From an uncultured Flavobacteriaceae bacterium (GTDB lineage Bacteria > Bacteroidota > Bacteroidia > Flavobacteriales > Flavobacteriaceae), in contig CANNCA010000003.1 in the NCBI GenBank assembly GCA_947503005.1, forward strand, positions 488,515-552,514: a stretch of 64,000 nt of DNA, written 5' to 3'. Position numbers and translations under genes: made by a program. Below, one piece after another: positions 8,599-18,600 of this stretch; the stretch's first letter is position 1, and each line of letters begins with the position of its first letter. Under the pieces are notes generated by a model. The model did no database searches. It worked only from the letters and a program-made list of their open reading frames with translations, and was not told the origin of the DNA.

Positions 8599-10278
8599 CT
8601 AATTTTTCACGAATTTTAGATTTTTGACTCTTCCGGTGGAGACTTTTAGCCCTGATACTTTATTGCTGGTATCTCTGGTAAATACAACGGTATTGCCGCC
8701 AGCATTGAAAACATCGGTATTTACAAAGGTTAACGGCACATCTGAACTTCGAGGGTGTGTTGCTACTAGGTTGCCTTCTTTTTGGACCATCGTATAAGTT
8801 GTACTCAACTCATCGCTAATGAAGCTTCCTAGATATTGTTTGATATCTATATCTGAAGCGTCAACTGGTGTATATTCGTCTAAAGTGCCCAGTATGGTCT
8901 CCCCTTCAGAAACTATCATACGGTCTTGCCCGTTCTTCGATTCAAATGCTACAGTTACCTCATTAGGTAGGTTGAGCATCACAAATTTGTTCTTTGCAAG
9001 GGGCGACAGTTGGGTGACATTACCATTACCGCGGTCATATTGTAAACTGCCATCTTTCAAATATATCTTTCTTGAATACAGGTCTTTGGCATCCCAATAG
9101 TGTCCTTCAAAAGTTTTTAACTCTTCTTCTTTTAGCGTTATCGATTTTTGTTTTTTCTTTTCATCTTTGGGCTTCTCAACAATGGCATCTTTTAAATAGA
9201 TATCAGCCACTTGCAGTGCCAATGCCGCCGGATTTGACGATCCATTATTCGAAACTACCGAAACCGCAAAGTCTTGATCGGGAAAACGACTTAAATATGA
9301 ACGATACCCCGCATCACCGCCGCTATGTTGAATTTGCTGTAAACCTTTATACTTCCCTACAAACTGACCATAAGCGCCCCCAAAAGTTTCACCGTTGTTG
9401 AGTATGGCCAAGGTGTTCATTTGGTCAATAATTGCCTGACTCCCCACCTTTAAATCCTTGAAATTCTTGGCCCAGCGACTTAAATCCTCGACTGTAGTAA
9501 ATAAACTGGTAGCTCCTACATTGGCATAACTTAAAACACTTTTTTGATACCCGTAAGTCCAAGGGTAATACGAATAGGCCCTGTTTTTTACAATCCGCTG
9601 ATGATCATCATAAAATTGCGAATTGGTCATGTTCAATGGTGTAAATATGCGCTTTCTTGTGAACTCGTTAAACGATTTTCCAGAAACCCGAGCCACAACT
9701 TCTGCCAATAGCGTAAAACCCGTATTACAATACATATACTGTTCCCCAGGGGTGAAATTCAGTTCTTTCTGCTTGGACACCATTTTTAAAATGTGTTCTT
9801 TGGTAATCACATCGTCCCAGCGCCAGCCCGCTAGATTTAAGAGGTCCCATTGATCGCGCATACCACTGGTATGTGTTGCCAAATGCCGCAAAGTGATTTC
9901 CTGGCCAAAATCCGGGACTTCAGAAATGTATTTTTGAATGGGGTCGTCAAGGGATAGTTTGCCTTCCTCAGCAAGTAACAACAAGGCAAATACAGTAAAT
10001 TGTTTCGATACCGAGGCTACATGAAAAATGGTTTCTGGAGTAACAGGAATGTCATATTCCAGATTGGCACTTCCATAGCCTTTTTTAAAAACTATCTCGC
10101 CATTTTGTACCACGGCGACGGCAGCACCGGGTAAGTTGATATGATCAAAACCTGCAAAAATTTTATCTATGGATTTTTCTATATCCCCTGAATGGGCCGA
10201 ATTCTGACTGCACGTGTTAAGGACGGTTCCAAAAAAAATAAAAAGAGTAAGCAGAATAGATTTTGAAACGATTTTCAT
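8599..10278 (-). CDS. secreted serine hydrolase of the class C beta-lactamase / esterase family
   Basis: Catalytic domain of the beta-lactamase/D-aminopeptidase/esterase clan: nucleophile S89 in SVSK (S89-K92), second motif YCN (Y183-N185), and a C-terminal HSGGDAG-type third motif. A signal peptide precedes it (cleavage near LNTC-SQNS, possibly a lipoprotein). The family core ends near residue 360; the remaining 200 residues are a beta-rich C-terminal region (lipocalin-like in other family members). The first ATG is at 10278; a GTG just before it is less likely. The substrate is unknown; peptide or ester hydrolysis is more likely than antibiotic resistance. It is monocistronic. Confidence 0.85.
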   Translation of the reverse strand: MKIVSKSILLTLFIFFGTVLNTCSQNSAHSGDIEKSIDKIFAGFDHINLPGAAVAVVQNGEIVFKKGYGSANLEYDIPVTPETIFHVASVSKQFTVFALLLLAEEGKLSLDDPIQKYISEVPDFGQEITLRHLATHTSGMRDQWDLLNLAGWRWDDVITKEHILKMVSKQKELNFTPGEQYMYCNTGFTLLAEVVARVSGKSFNEFTRKRIFTPLNMTNSQFYDDHQRIVKNRAYSYYPWTYGYQKSVLSYANVGATSLFTTVEDLSRWAKNFKDLKVGSQAIIDQMNTLAILNNGETFGGAYGQFVGKYKGLQQIQHSGGDAGYRSYLSRFPDQDFAVSVVSNNGSSNPAALALQVADIYLKDAIVEKPKDEKKKQKSITLKEEELKTFEGHYWDAKDLYSRKIYLKDGSLQYDRGNGNVTQLSPLAKNKFVMLNLPNEVTVAFESKNGQDRMIVSEGETILGTLDEYTPVDASDIDIKQYLGSFISDELSTTYTMVQKEGNLVATHPRSSDVPLTFVNTDVFNAGGNTVVFTRDTSNKVSGLKVSTGRVKNLKFVKN

Positions 10279-10400
10279 CACATAAAGTTTTAAGGAGGGG
10301 AATTGGGTTGAAGATATTAAATTATTCAGGTGTTACGGCATTTTTGATTATGAAAGAAGTACGAATTAATAAATTGGGAGTTTTTTGGTGTTCCCTGGTT

Positions 10401-10447
10401 CTCGACTGAGCCTGTCTTGAGCTCGGCCGTAAGGCTCGAAGTGACAG
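10401..10447. repeat. interspersed intergenic repeat (CTCGACT..GTGACAG family)
   Basis: Starts CTCGACTGAGCCTGTC, contains GAGCTCGGCCG and ends CTCGAAGTGACAG. It shares start and end with the copy at 1083-1105. It is preceded by TGGTGTTCC, also seen before that copy as CGTGTTCC. It lies in the 250-base gap between the divergent serine hydrolase and EcsC genes. Confidence 0.5.
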
Positions 10448-10531
10448 ATTAGGTAGTGATGGGGGCTAAGACTAGTGTAACAAAAGAGAAGCAATACCTA
10501 CTAATAACTAGAATCATTATATTTAAAATCT

Positions 10532-11320
10532 ATGCCAAAAACAACAACGCTTTCCATCGAAGATGAGCTGGTGCTTAGCAATGCCAAAAAGAAAATGGAA
10601 GACATCGGTTGGGCCATGATGGGTTTAAACAAGTTCGGAAACAAAATCGAAGATGGTTTGAACCTATTGCCCAAAAAACAGCAAGAATGGCTACAACAAC
10701 TAAGTTATAAAGTATTACATGGGGTCGTGAAGAGCAATCTCTTTTCCATGAAAAATGACACTGCGAAAAAATCGCCTTGGAATAAAACCTATAAAGCCCT
10801 AGTTACTTCATCTGGGGCTATCGGTGGAGCCTTTGGGGCAACAGCCTTTGCCGTAGACCTCGGTGTTACCACCAAACTTATGATGCGCTCTATTATGGAT
10901 ATCGCCAGAAGTGAAGGGGAAGATCTTTCACAATTAGATACCCAATTGGCATGCCTACAAGTGTTCGCCCTTGGCGGTAAATCGAAACATGATGATGGTA
11001 TGGAAACAGGTTACTATGCATCGAGAATTGCAGTTAGTTCCGGTGTAAAAGGTGGTACCAAAGCATTGGAAGGGTTATTAAAAGGCAGCGCGAATCCCAT
11101 AATGCAATTTATAGCCACCGTAGCCTCGCGTTTTAGTATTCAGGTATCAGAAAAATTTGTGGCGCAGGCAGTCCCAATTATAGGGGCCGCTGGTGGTGCA
11201 TCAATTAACTTGGCATTTATGAGTCATTTTCAGAATATGGCGCAAGCACATTTTGCCATCCGAAGATTGGAACGCACCTATGGTACTGAGTTAATCGAAG
11301 AAGTGTACAATACGCTTTAA
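10532..11320 (+). CDS. EcsC family protein
   Basis: A 262-aa protein of the EcsC family (named after a Bacillus protein of an ABC-transporter operon; its biochemical function is unknown). It is recognised by the glycine-rich amphipathic core GGAFGATAFAVDLGVTTKLMMRS and the following DIARSEGEDLSQLDTQLACLQVFALGG, which fit this family. There is no signal peptide; two weakly hydrophobic stretches (about 88-105 and 215-230) suggest peripheral membrane association. It is a single gene with no Ecs-type ABC genes nearby, and is followed by a repeat-rich gap. Confidence 0.82.
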   Translation: MPKTTTLSIEDELVLSNAKKKMEDIGWAMMGLNKFGNKIEDGLNLLPKKQQEWLQQLSYKVLHGVVKSNLFSMKNDTAKKSPWNKTYKALVTSSGAIGGAFGATAFAVDLGVTTKLMMRSIMDIARSEGEDLSQLDTQLACLQVFALGGKSKHDDGMETGYYASRIAVSSGVKGGTKALEGLLKGSANPIMQFIATVASRFSIQVSEKFVAQAVPIIGAAGGASINLAFMSHFQNMAQAHFAIRRLERTYGTELIEEVYNTL

Positions 11321-11322
11321 GT

Positions 11323-11365
11323 CGCTATACGCTTTTCGCCTTACGCTGTTCGCTAAACGCTTAAC
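11323..11365. repeat. CGCTATACG-type intergenic repeat
   Basis: A run of CGCTATACGCTTTTCGCC, TTACGCTGTTCGC and TAAACGCTTAACGG, related to the long hairpin at 2264-2338. It lies immediately after the EcsC stop codon and before the hydrolase gene. Confidence 0.45.
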
Positions 11366-11406
11366 GGGTAATTTTATGTATCTTGATTGCCTAACTCAAA
11401 ACTCCA

Positions 11407-12705
11407 ATGATGAAAGGCAGCAAAGGCTACTCGTTTCAATTCCTATTTATTTTCTTACTCGTCTTATCTTCCGGCAGCACCCTGACCGCCCAGCATGAGT
11501 TTTTATATGGCGATCAATTGCCAGATGCGCCCGAACTTTCTGCGCGCGGGGAGCATACCATAGGGGTGCGCACCATGAATCTAGTACATAAGAATCAAGT
11601 AGATATTTTAAATTCAAAAGAAGGTAAAGATCCTTTGTACGATCGCCCACTGACCGTTGAAATATGGTACCCTGCGACAGTGTCGCCAAACACTGAAGTA
11701 TCTGTCACTTATGAAGAAGTGATGGGCACCCGTGGTGATTCGTTACGACCGTTGGCCCCATTTATTTTTAAGGGAAGAGCAATTCGTGATGCAAAGCCAA
11801 AGTCATCAACAGCTAAGTTTCCTTTGGTCATTGTTTCCCATGGTTATGTAGGGTCGCGCTATTTGATGACCTATTTGACTGAGAACCTGGCCTCTAAAGG
11901 ATACGTAGTTGTTTCCATTGATCACACCGATTCTACATTTAAAGATGCCAATGCCTTTCACAGTACCTTGTTGAATCGCGCAAAGGATATTAAGTTCGTA
12001 CTGAATGAAATGGCCCGCTTAAATGGGAATACTTTAGGGGGAATTGTAGACCCTGATAACACAGGAATTATTGGTTATTCAATGGGTGGTTATGGAGTTT
12101 TAAATGTTGGGGGAGCAGGTTATAGTGATGGGGCTGCCGGTTTCTTCGGACAAATGACAGGTGGCAGTACCGCCATTAATTCCTTGGTTGCCAGTAACGC
12201 AGAATATCAAAATTCAATCGACCCCCGTATCAAAGCAGTTGTGGCTTTTGCTCCATGGGGGATGGCACGGGGTGTCTGGGATGCTGAAGGCCTAAAAGGA
12301 TTAAAAAAACCCACTTTCTTCATTGCAGGAAGTCAAGACGACATTTCCGGTTATGAAAACGGAATAAAAGCGCTTTATGAAGGTACGGTCAACGCAGATC
12401 GCTATTTACTTACTTATATGAATGCTAGGCATAATGTGGCACCGAATCCGCCACCTGCCGAGTCGCTTGAGCCTGGAAGGCATATTGATGAATATTACCG
12501 CTACGCGGACTCCACTTGGGACCAACGTAAAATCAACAATGTCAATCAACATTTTGTTTCGGCCTTTCTAGGAACTCATTTAAAGGGTGAGGACAACTCG
12601 AAATTCTTGGATATTCCAGAAAATTCGAATGAGAAAGACTGGCCTGGTTTTAAGCCACGTTCTTCCACGGGAATGGAATTGTTGAAAGCGGAAGGCCTAA
12701 AATAA
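11407..12705 (+). CDS. secreted alpha/beta hydrolase (dienelactone hydrolase / PAF-acetylhydrolase-like)
   Basis: A 432-aa exported alpha/beta hydrolase. A Sec signal ends near residue 30 (TLTAQ). The oxyanion region is at FPLVIVSHGYVGSR and the nucleophile elbow is GYSMGGYG; the acid lies in FIAGSQDDISGY and the histidine in ARHNVAP. The N-terminal block EIWYPATV resembles platelet-activating-factor acetylhydrolase-like and dienelactone-hydrolase-like lipases. It probably cleaves an ester; the substrate is unknown. Two consecutive ATG codons begin the frame; either could start. It is convergent with the next serine hydrolase gene, with 37 bases between stops. Confidence 0.82.
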   Translation: MMKGSKGYSFQFLFIFLLVLSSGSTLTAQHEFLYGDQLPDAPELSARGEHTIGVRTMNLVHKNQVDILNSKEGKDPLYDRPLTVEIWYPATVSPNTEVSVTYEEVMGTRGDSLRPLAPFIFKGRAIRDAKPKSSTAKFPLVIVSHGYVGSRYLMTYLTENLASKGYVVVSIDHTDSTFKDANAFHSTLLNRAKDIKFVLNEMARLNGNTLGGIVDPDNTGIIGYSMGGYGVLNVGGAGYSDGAAGFFGQMTGGSTAINSLVASNAEYQNSIDPRIKAVVAFAPWGMARGVWDAEGLKGLKKPTFFIAGSQDDISGYENGIKALYEGTVNADRYLLTYMNARHNVAPNPPPAESLEPGRHIDEYYRYADSTWDQRKINNVNQHFVSAFLGTHLKGEDNSKFLDIPENSNEKDWPGFKPRSSTGMELLKAEGLK

Positions 12706-12742
12706 ACCGTCGATTTCTATAAGAGTTCAATTAACCAAAACC

Positions 12743-14101
12743 CTATTTTACCTTTTTTCCCTGTGGGCTTTGCCCATTTTGGTTCAAAGTCAGGCTGCTT
12801 ACCGTTCCATCGTCATCTTTATTGAAAACCACATTCGCCTCAACTACCCTTAAGAAAAAGGTATCCTCCGCAGAGGGGTAGATGGGGAATTTAGGTTGTG
12901 CAGTGGCCTGCGCGTACAATTGATTTTCCTCCTTGGTAATTTCAATAGAAAAGGTAGGCGCCAATTCGTAAGTACCTACGTAAGTTTCCAAAATCGAAGC
13001 ATCCACCTCAACAATGGGTTTTTCTTCAACCGGTGCTGCACTCACTAATTTATTTTCTGGGTTTAAAAGATGCAGCCCAATATCATCAGCACTTTCATTG
13101 GTGTTAGTAAAAACAACAACAGCAGTGCCATTGTCTTTTTGAAAACCTGCAAAAGAACGGTATCCTCCCGTACCTCCATTGTGCCAAACAATACTTCCCT
13201 CGTTAGCATAATGCCACCCCAAACCGATTTCGAAATTGGTCTCTTCGTTCTTAAAAGCGACTTTATGGGTAAGTTCCATGGCTTTCTTCAAAGATGAATC
13301 ACCATCACCGGCATTGGCCGCTAAGAATTTCAGCATATCGGATGCCGTTGACCGAATGGCTCCAGCACCTGCCAAACCCGTAATGTCCCAGTTACTGACT
13401 TCAGATCCATAGGCATGACCTTTTGCCAAGCGTTCTTTCATTTCAGGGCTGAATGAAATTCCCGTATCGGGCATATTGTAAGGCTCAGAAAACTTTGCTA
13501 TGATTAAATCTTCATAGGATTTTCCTGAATGCAATTCCAACAAATGCCCCAAGAGACCCATCCCAAAATTGGAATACTCATAGCTAGCTCCAATATCTCT
13601 TGTAAGTTCGTAGGAGGATAAGAACTCGTATATCTGCTCTGCCTCGTATCCTAAAAAAGGATTATTCGGGTCAACAGGCCTAAAATTATCGGGCATTCTA
13701 GGAAGGCCGGAAGTATGGGTCGCTAAATCCTTCAAAGTAATAACCTTTCCGTCTCGTTCTGGAACTTGAATTCCTTCTGGGAGGTATTTCGAAATAGGGT
13801 CATCAAGGGCCATTTCACCTTTTAACACTTGATCGGCCAATAAAATTGTGGTGAATACTTTAGATATGGAACCGATTTCAAAGACTGATTTTCCATCTAC
13901 AAGACTTCCCTCTTTTAAAGCTGTCTTGCCATAGGAAAAATAGGTTTCTTGTCCGTCTTTCAAGAAGCCGACTACAATACCGGCATGTTTGCCAGAATCT
14001 ACACGTTGCCTAATGTTGTCTTGAACTTCTTGGGAAATTTGGGCAAAGCCAAAGGTGCTTATCAGGAGAAATACGGAAGCAAGCCGACTAAAATTACTCA
14101 T
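12743..14101 (-). CDS. secreted serine hydrolase of the class C beta-lactamase family
   Basis: A 452-aa protein, the second SxxK hydrolase in the window. Signal peptide to about residue 20 (FGFA-Q). Motifs: S78-I-S-K81, Y176-S-N178, and HNGGTGGY as the third motif. A beta-rich C-terminal extension of about 100 aa follows (VDASILETYVGTYELAPTFSIEI..). Likely a periplasmic or surface esterase or peptidase; class C beta-lactamases proper are shorter (about 360 aa) and lack this extension. It lies 165 bases downstream of hemH on the same strand, with no sign of co-regulation. Confidence 0.85.
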   Translation of the reverse strand: MSNFSRLASVFLLISTFGFAQISQEVQDNIRQRVDSGKHAGIVVGFLKDGQETYFSYGKTALKEGSLVDGKSVFEIGSISKVFTTILLADQVLKGEMALDDPISKYLPEGIQVPERDGKVITLKDLATHTSGLPRMPDNFRPVDPNNPFLGYEAEQIYEFLSSYELTRDIGASYEYSNFGMGLLGHLLELHSGKSYEDLIIAKFSEPYNMPDTGISFSPEMKERLAKGHAYGSEVSNWDITGLAGAGAIRSTASDMLKFLAANAGDGDSSLKKAMELTHKVAFKNEETNFEIGLGWHYANEGSIVWHNGGTGGYRSFAGFQKDNGTAVVVFTNTNESADDIGLHLLNPENKLVSAAPVEEKPIVEVDASILETYVGTYELAPTFSIEITKEENQLYAQATAQPKFPIYPSAEDTFFLRVVEANVVFNKDDDGTVSSLTLNQNGQSPQGKKVK

Positions 14102-14266
14102 AACACGGTGGTTTAAGAATACACCATAAGTAACGATTATCTTCTCATTGTTACAATAATATTTGGGAGATTTTCAAAATAAATTCTGTATAATCAATAC
14201 TCTTACCCATAAGCTAGTGATTGGTGAGTAAATCACATTACTAAATGGTCATAGTCAATAATACGC

Positions 14267-15307
14267 TTAAAAAAGGTTGTGTGGCAACTCTTCTGAAGCT
14301 TCCCATTCATTGACCCACTTCGCCATCACCTCGACCCATGCATCACTGTCATTTAAGCAAGGAATATGTTTGTAGTGCTCCCCACCTGCTTCTTCGAACT
14401 GTTCTTTGCCCTCCATAGCGATTTCTTCTAAAGTCTCTAAGCAATCAGACACAAACGCTGCCGTAACAACAGCAAGTATCTTTTTGCCTTCTTTGGCCAA
14501 GCGTTCGAATTCATAATCGGTGTATGGTTTTAACCAGGGGTCGCCCGCTAGGCGTGATTGGAAAGAAGTACTTGTTTTTTCGTCGGAAAGACCTAGCTCT
14601 GCTTTCACCAGTTCTGTGGTTTCATAAACTTGATGGCGGTAACAGGTATGGTGTGCGACCGAATTGATGCTACAACAACTACCATCTATTTTACAATGGA
14701 ACCGTGTGGGATCCGATTTACGTATATGTCTTTCAGGGATGCCGTGATAGGAAAACAAGATGTGGTCGTAATCGAAATCCTTTAATCCATCAGCGATACT
14801 TTTTGATAGTACTTTGATATATTCAGGACTTTTATAAAAAGCAGGCATGGTGGTCAGCTTGATCTCAGGGAAGTCTTTTTGTTGTACCTCCATCGTTTTC
14901 ACGACCACCGTTTCATAAGAAGACATCGCATAATGCGGATACAAAGGCACCAATAATACCTCATCAACCCCTTCTTCTTTGAGTTCATGCAATGCTTTTC
15001 TGATGCTCATGCTTCCGTAGCGCATGCCCAAGGCGACCGGTATTTTCGTGTGCTTTTTTACTTTTTCGGCAAAACGTTCGGATAATACAATTAATGGAGA
15101 TCCTTCATCCCACCAGATTTTGGCATACGCTTTTGCGGATTTTTTGGGCCGCGTTTGTAATATGATACCTCGAACCAAGAGGGTACGCAACCATTTGGGT
15201 GCATCGATTACCCGTTCGTCCATCAAAAATTCATCCAAATATGGTTTTACGTCCTTCGCGGTAGGACTATCGGGAGACCCTAGATTAACCAATAAAACTC
15301 CTTTCAT
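14267..15307 (-). CDS. hemH: ferrochelatase
   Basis: Inserts ferrous iron into protoporphyrin IX, the last step of protoheme synthesis. The N-terminus MKGVLLVNLGSPDSP, the region FLMDERVIDAPKW and the active-site histidine in SYHGIPERH (H188) are typical. I start at ATG 15307, where homologous N-termini begin; another ATG lies three codons upstream at 15316. Between residues 205 and 222 four cysteines occur (CKIDGSCC and TCYRHQ). Some ferrochelatases carry an iron-sulfur cluster, but this location is not one I can confirm. The gene stands apart from the heme operon at 29.5-39.8 kb. An inverted repeat (15328-15347) lies 20 bases upstream. Confidence 0.95.
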   Translation of the reverse strand: MKGVLLVNLGSPDSPTAKDVKPYLDEFLMDERVIDAPKWLRTLLVRGIILQTRPKKSAKAYAKIWWDEGSPLIVLSERFAEKVKKHTKIPVALGMRYGSMSIRKALHELKEEGVDEVLLVPLYPHYAMSSYETVVVKTMEVQQKDFPEIKLTTMPAFYKSPEYIKVLSKSIADGLKDFDYDHILFSYHGIPERHIRKSDPTRFHCKIDGSCCSINSVAHHTCYRHQVYETTELVKAELGLSDEKTSTSFQSRLAGDPWLKPYTDYEFERLAKEGKKILAVVTAAFVSDCLETLEEIAMEGKEQFEEAGGEHYKHIPCLNDSDAWVEVMAKWVNEWEASEELPHNLF

Positions 15308-15327
15308 AAATAGCATTATTTACCTTC

Positions 15328-15347
15328 ATTCCCGCGATGGCGGGAAT
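15328..15347. repeat. GGCGGGAAT hairpin repeat
   Basis: ATTCCCGC-GATG-GCGGGAAT, a perfect 8-bp stem with a 4-base loop. Hairpins of this sequence are a common interspersed intergenic repeat type in Flavobacteriaceae (recalled, not searched). It is upstream of hemH, within its leader or promoter region. Confidence 0.6.
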
Positions 15348-15596
15348 CCTTTCTCTTCCAACACCCAAAACCACTTTTATCTCACAAAAGCGATGTATGA
15401 AATGCTGTGCAAAAATAAGGTTTGACAAACAACTTGTATTTAATTGTAGGCATAACTTTTTGATGGTATCATAATGAATATCAATTCTAATCAGAATTTT
15501 CAGAAAATCGGAAAATACCAGCCGAATTTCCCCGTTATAACATAATCCTATAAAACTTTCACAGTTTATAGGGATAAAATGAGGTTTGTACTTCTT

Positions 15597-15604
15597 TAAA
15601 TTTG
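15597..15604 (+). promoter_or_regulatory. -7 promoter box of the TraB-domain gene
   Basis: TAAATTTG matches TAnnTTTG perfectly. It is 30 bases before ATG 15634, which supports that ATG over the upstream in-frame TTG at 15586, since the upstream codon would precede the expected transcript start. I see no clear -33 TTG. Confidence 0.4.
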
Positions 15605-15633
15605 TAGAAACCCAGACTATCAAAACCATATTT

Positions 15634-18600
15634 ATGCGCATCCTTCTTACGCTACTCTTTGTGTTTTGTTCAATTTTGGGGATTTCCCAAGAGAAGAAAA
15701 GCTTGCTTTGGGAAATCTCTGGCAATGGCTTGGAACAAACTTCATATCTCTATGGTACCATGCATGTCAGTAAACGGATAGCTTTTCGTTTGGATGACGT
15801 CTTTTACGAAGCTCTGGATAAAAGCGAAATAATTGCCCTGGAATCCGACCCTGGCACTTGGCTTGACGATGAAGATGCGATGGGTATGGCCGGCTATGGT
15901 CAAGGTAACGGCTTTGTATCAAAAGGATTCTATAGGTATCCTTTTATGGTGAAAAACCCGAAGAAGGAAGAACTAGGTGCTTACATCGCTTTTGAAGATC
16001 GTCGTATCAATTCAATTCTATATCGCACCAATGAGTATTCCCAAAATTTTGAGGAAGAAACCTATCTCGATATGTTCATTTACCAAGCCGGCAAAAAGTT
16101 TGGAAAACCGATTGTGGCCCTAGAGGATTTGGAAGAGTCTTCGGCGCTTGTGGGCAGAGCAAGTTTGAATGCCGTGAAACCCAAACCTGACGAATGGTTA
16201 CAGAAAAAAATGCAAGAGCAAGACCCCATGTCACTTTTGCAAGATGCTTATCGCAATAGAAACATTAATTTGCTCGATTCTATCGATAAGGCGATGTACA
16301 CCACCCATTATTTAAAAAACATGTTGTTCATCCGTAATCGGAATATGACCAACAAATTAGACTCAGTGCTGCACACAGCGAAGGTGTTCGCAGGCATCGG
16401 TGCGGCACACTTGCCCGGGGAAAGAGGAGTTATCGCCATGCTTCGCGAAAAGGGTTATACGGTCAAACCCCTGGTTTCAAGAACTACTGCAAAAGGGCAA
16501 CGAATCAAGGAAAAAATAGATACTACACTACGAGAAAATAAGTATACCACCGTTCAACCTGACGACGATTTTTTCAGTATTGCACTGCCCAATAAACTAT
16601 ACCCTATTACCGAAAACACCACCACTACCTATATTTCACCGGATCTCGCCAACGGAAGCTATGTCATGCTCAATCGGATTCCGACATTCTCTCATTTAAA
16701 AAAGGAAGATTCGTATACCCTAGATGACATCGACAAATTACTTTTTGAGAATATTCCTGGTAAAATCTTGGAAAAAATCAGAATCAACCGTAACGGACTT
16801 GAAGGTCTTGACATAAAAAATCAATTAAAAAATGGTGACCAGCAACGCTACCAAATTTACATTACGCCATTAGAGATATTGATTTTCAAAATGGGAGGTG
16901 AAGGCGATTACGTGAGCACGTATTCAGATACTATTTTCAATAGTTTGCGATTCAAGAATTTTGAAAAAAAATTGGTCCCCGTTTCTTCAAAATACCAAGA
17001 TTTTGAGATAAAAATGCCCTCTCTACATCGGTTTACCAATCGTATGCGAAAAGGAGACCGCTTTGCCCACGGGTATGATTCCATTTCAGATTCCTACTAT
17101 TTCTTAAAGAAGGTAACCCTCAACGATTTTACGTTTGTTGAAGAGGATGCTTTTGAACTCAAACAAATACAAAAGCGATTTTATCAGGATTTAAAACTTA
17201 ACCCGGTTTACGAAACCGTTAAAGGAAATTCATTGAATTCGTATGCGGTAATCGACTCCGCCAAGGGCAAGAAATTGCATTTGAAAACTGTCTTCAAAAG
17301 AGGAGATTATTTTCTGCTAGGTTCGGTCACCGCACAAAGTACCCAAGCAGCGGCGTATTTTAAATCTTTCAAAATGAAAGCTCCCGAATACCGAGAGAAG
17401 TTTGAGACCGTAACGGACACCGCCTTATTTTTTACCACAAAAACTTCGGTGAAACCTGCAAAATTCGTTGAAAACAGTAACAATTATTTTACCGGTCCGA
17501 ATAAACCAAAACCCTATAGTGCCTTTAACAAAAAGACCATTTATCAGAATAAAAACAACGAAGCGATCGCCGTTGAACTGAACAAAGCCCATGATTTTTT
17601 AATGTTCGAACATATTGATTCGGTATGGGCACTGCGTAAAAAAATATACGCGGACAAGCGTTTTAATGTATCCGAAGAATCATGTATTACGCTTACCAAC
17701 GGAGCCCATATTCTCAATATTACCTTAACCGATACAGCGAGTACAAGGGGCATATTAATCAAGAATATTGTTAAAGACGGGTTGCTCTATGAGGTAAAAG
17801 CTAAGGTCGAGACCGTAAGCACACCTACGACCTTTGTTCAGGAATTTTTTGAAAACTTCCAACCCTTGGATACGGTGATAGGTAGTTCTATCCTAGACGA
17901 TAAAACAACGGCCTTCTTTGCAGCGCTGCGAAAGAATGATAGTATCGTTAAAGATGGGTATCCCTTTATCAAGTTTCAAAAAAAACACATCGATTCTTTA
18001 AAGCACTACATCTCAGAGTTCGATTATCCGGAGGATAAAAAAGATATCCAATCTCATTTAATACAAAAATTAGCGCAACTGGATGATCCTGACGTGATTC
18101 CCTTTTTTAAAGATTTCTATATGAAATCGTACAACAATTCTAGCGCACAGACCCTAATCTTAAGTGCCATTACCAAGAAAGCCAATGAAGAGTCGGTAGC
18201 ACTTTTACTCGATTTAATGTCAAAAGACCTTCCATTGGTCTCAAATACTTTTGATATTCAGAATATTTTCAAACCCTATAAGGATAGTCTTCCACTTGCA
18301 AAAAACTTGTATCCTGAAATATTGGATTACAGTGCGATTGAGGAATACAAATCTCCAATTTTCTCTATGCTGGCGAAGTTGCAATCAAAAGGACTTGTAA
18401 AAACAAGAAGTTATAAGAAATATCGAAAACAAATTCTAAACGATGCTAAAATTCAGTTGAAACGGCAGTTGGGAAAGGCAAGTCAGTCCAATGGTTCACC
18501 GAGGTATTACAATCCTCCTGCTAATCCTTTTGACAATAGGACCAAAGTATTGGAGAATTATGCCATTCTATTATATCCATTTATCAAAGAAAAAGAAGTA

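Noticed and set aside
8599..14101. Antibiotic-resistance beta-lactamases
   Set aside because: Motifs fit the broader esterase/peptidase clan; extra C-terminal domains and the number of paralogues argue against true class C lactamases.
15285..15725. 146-codon minus-strand frame upstream of hemH
   Set aside because: It crosses the TraB-gene promoter and start and the hemH start, and shows no domain; shadow frame.
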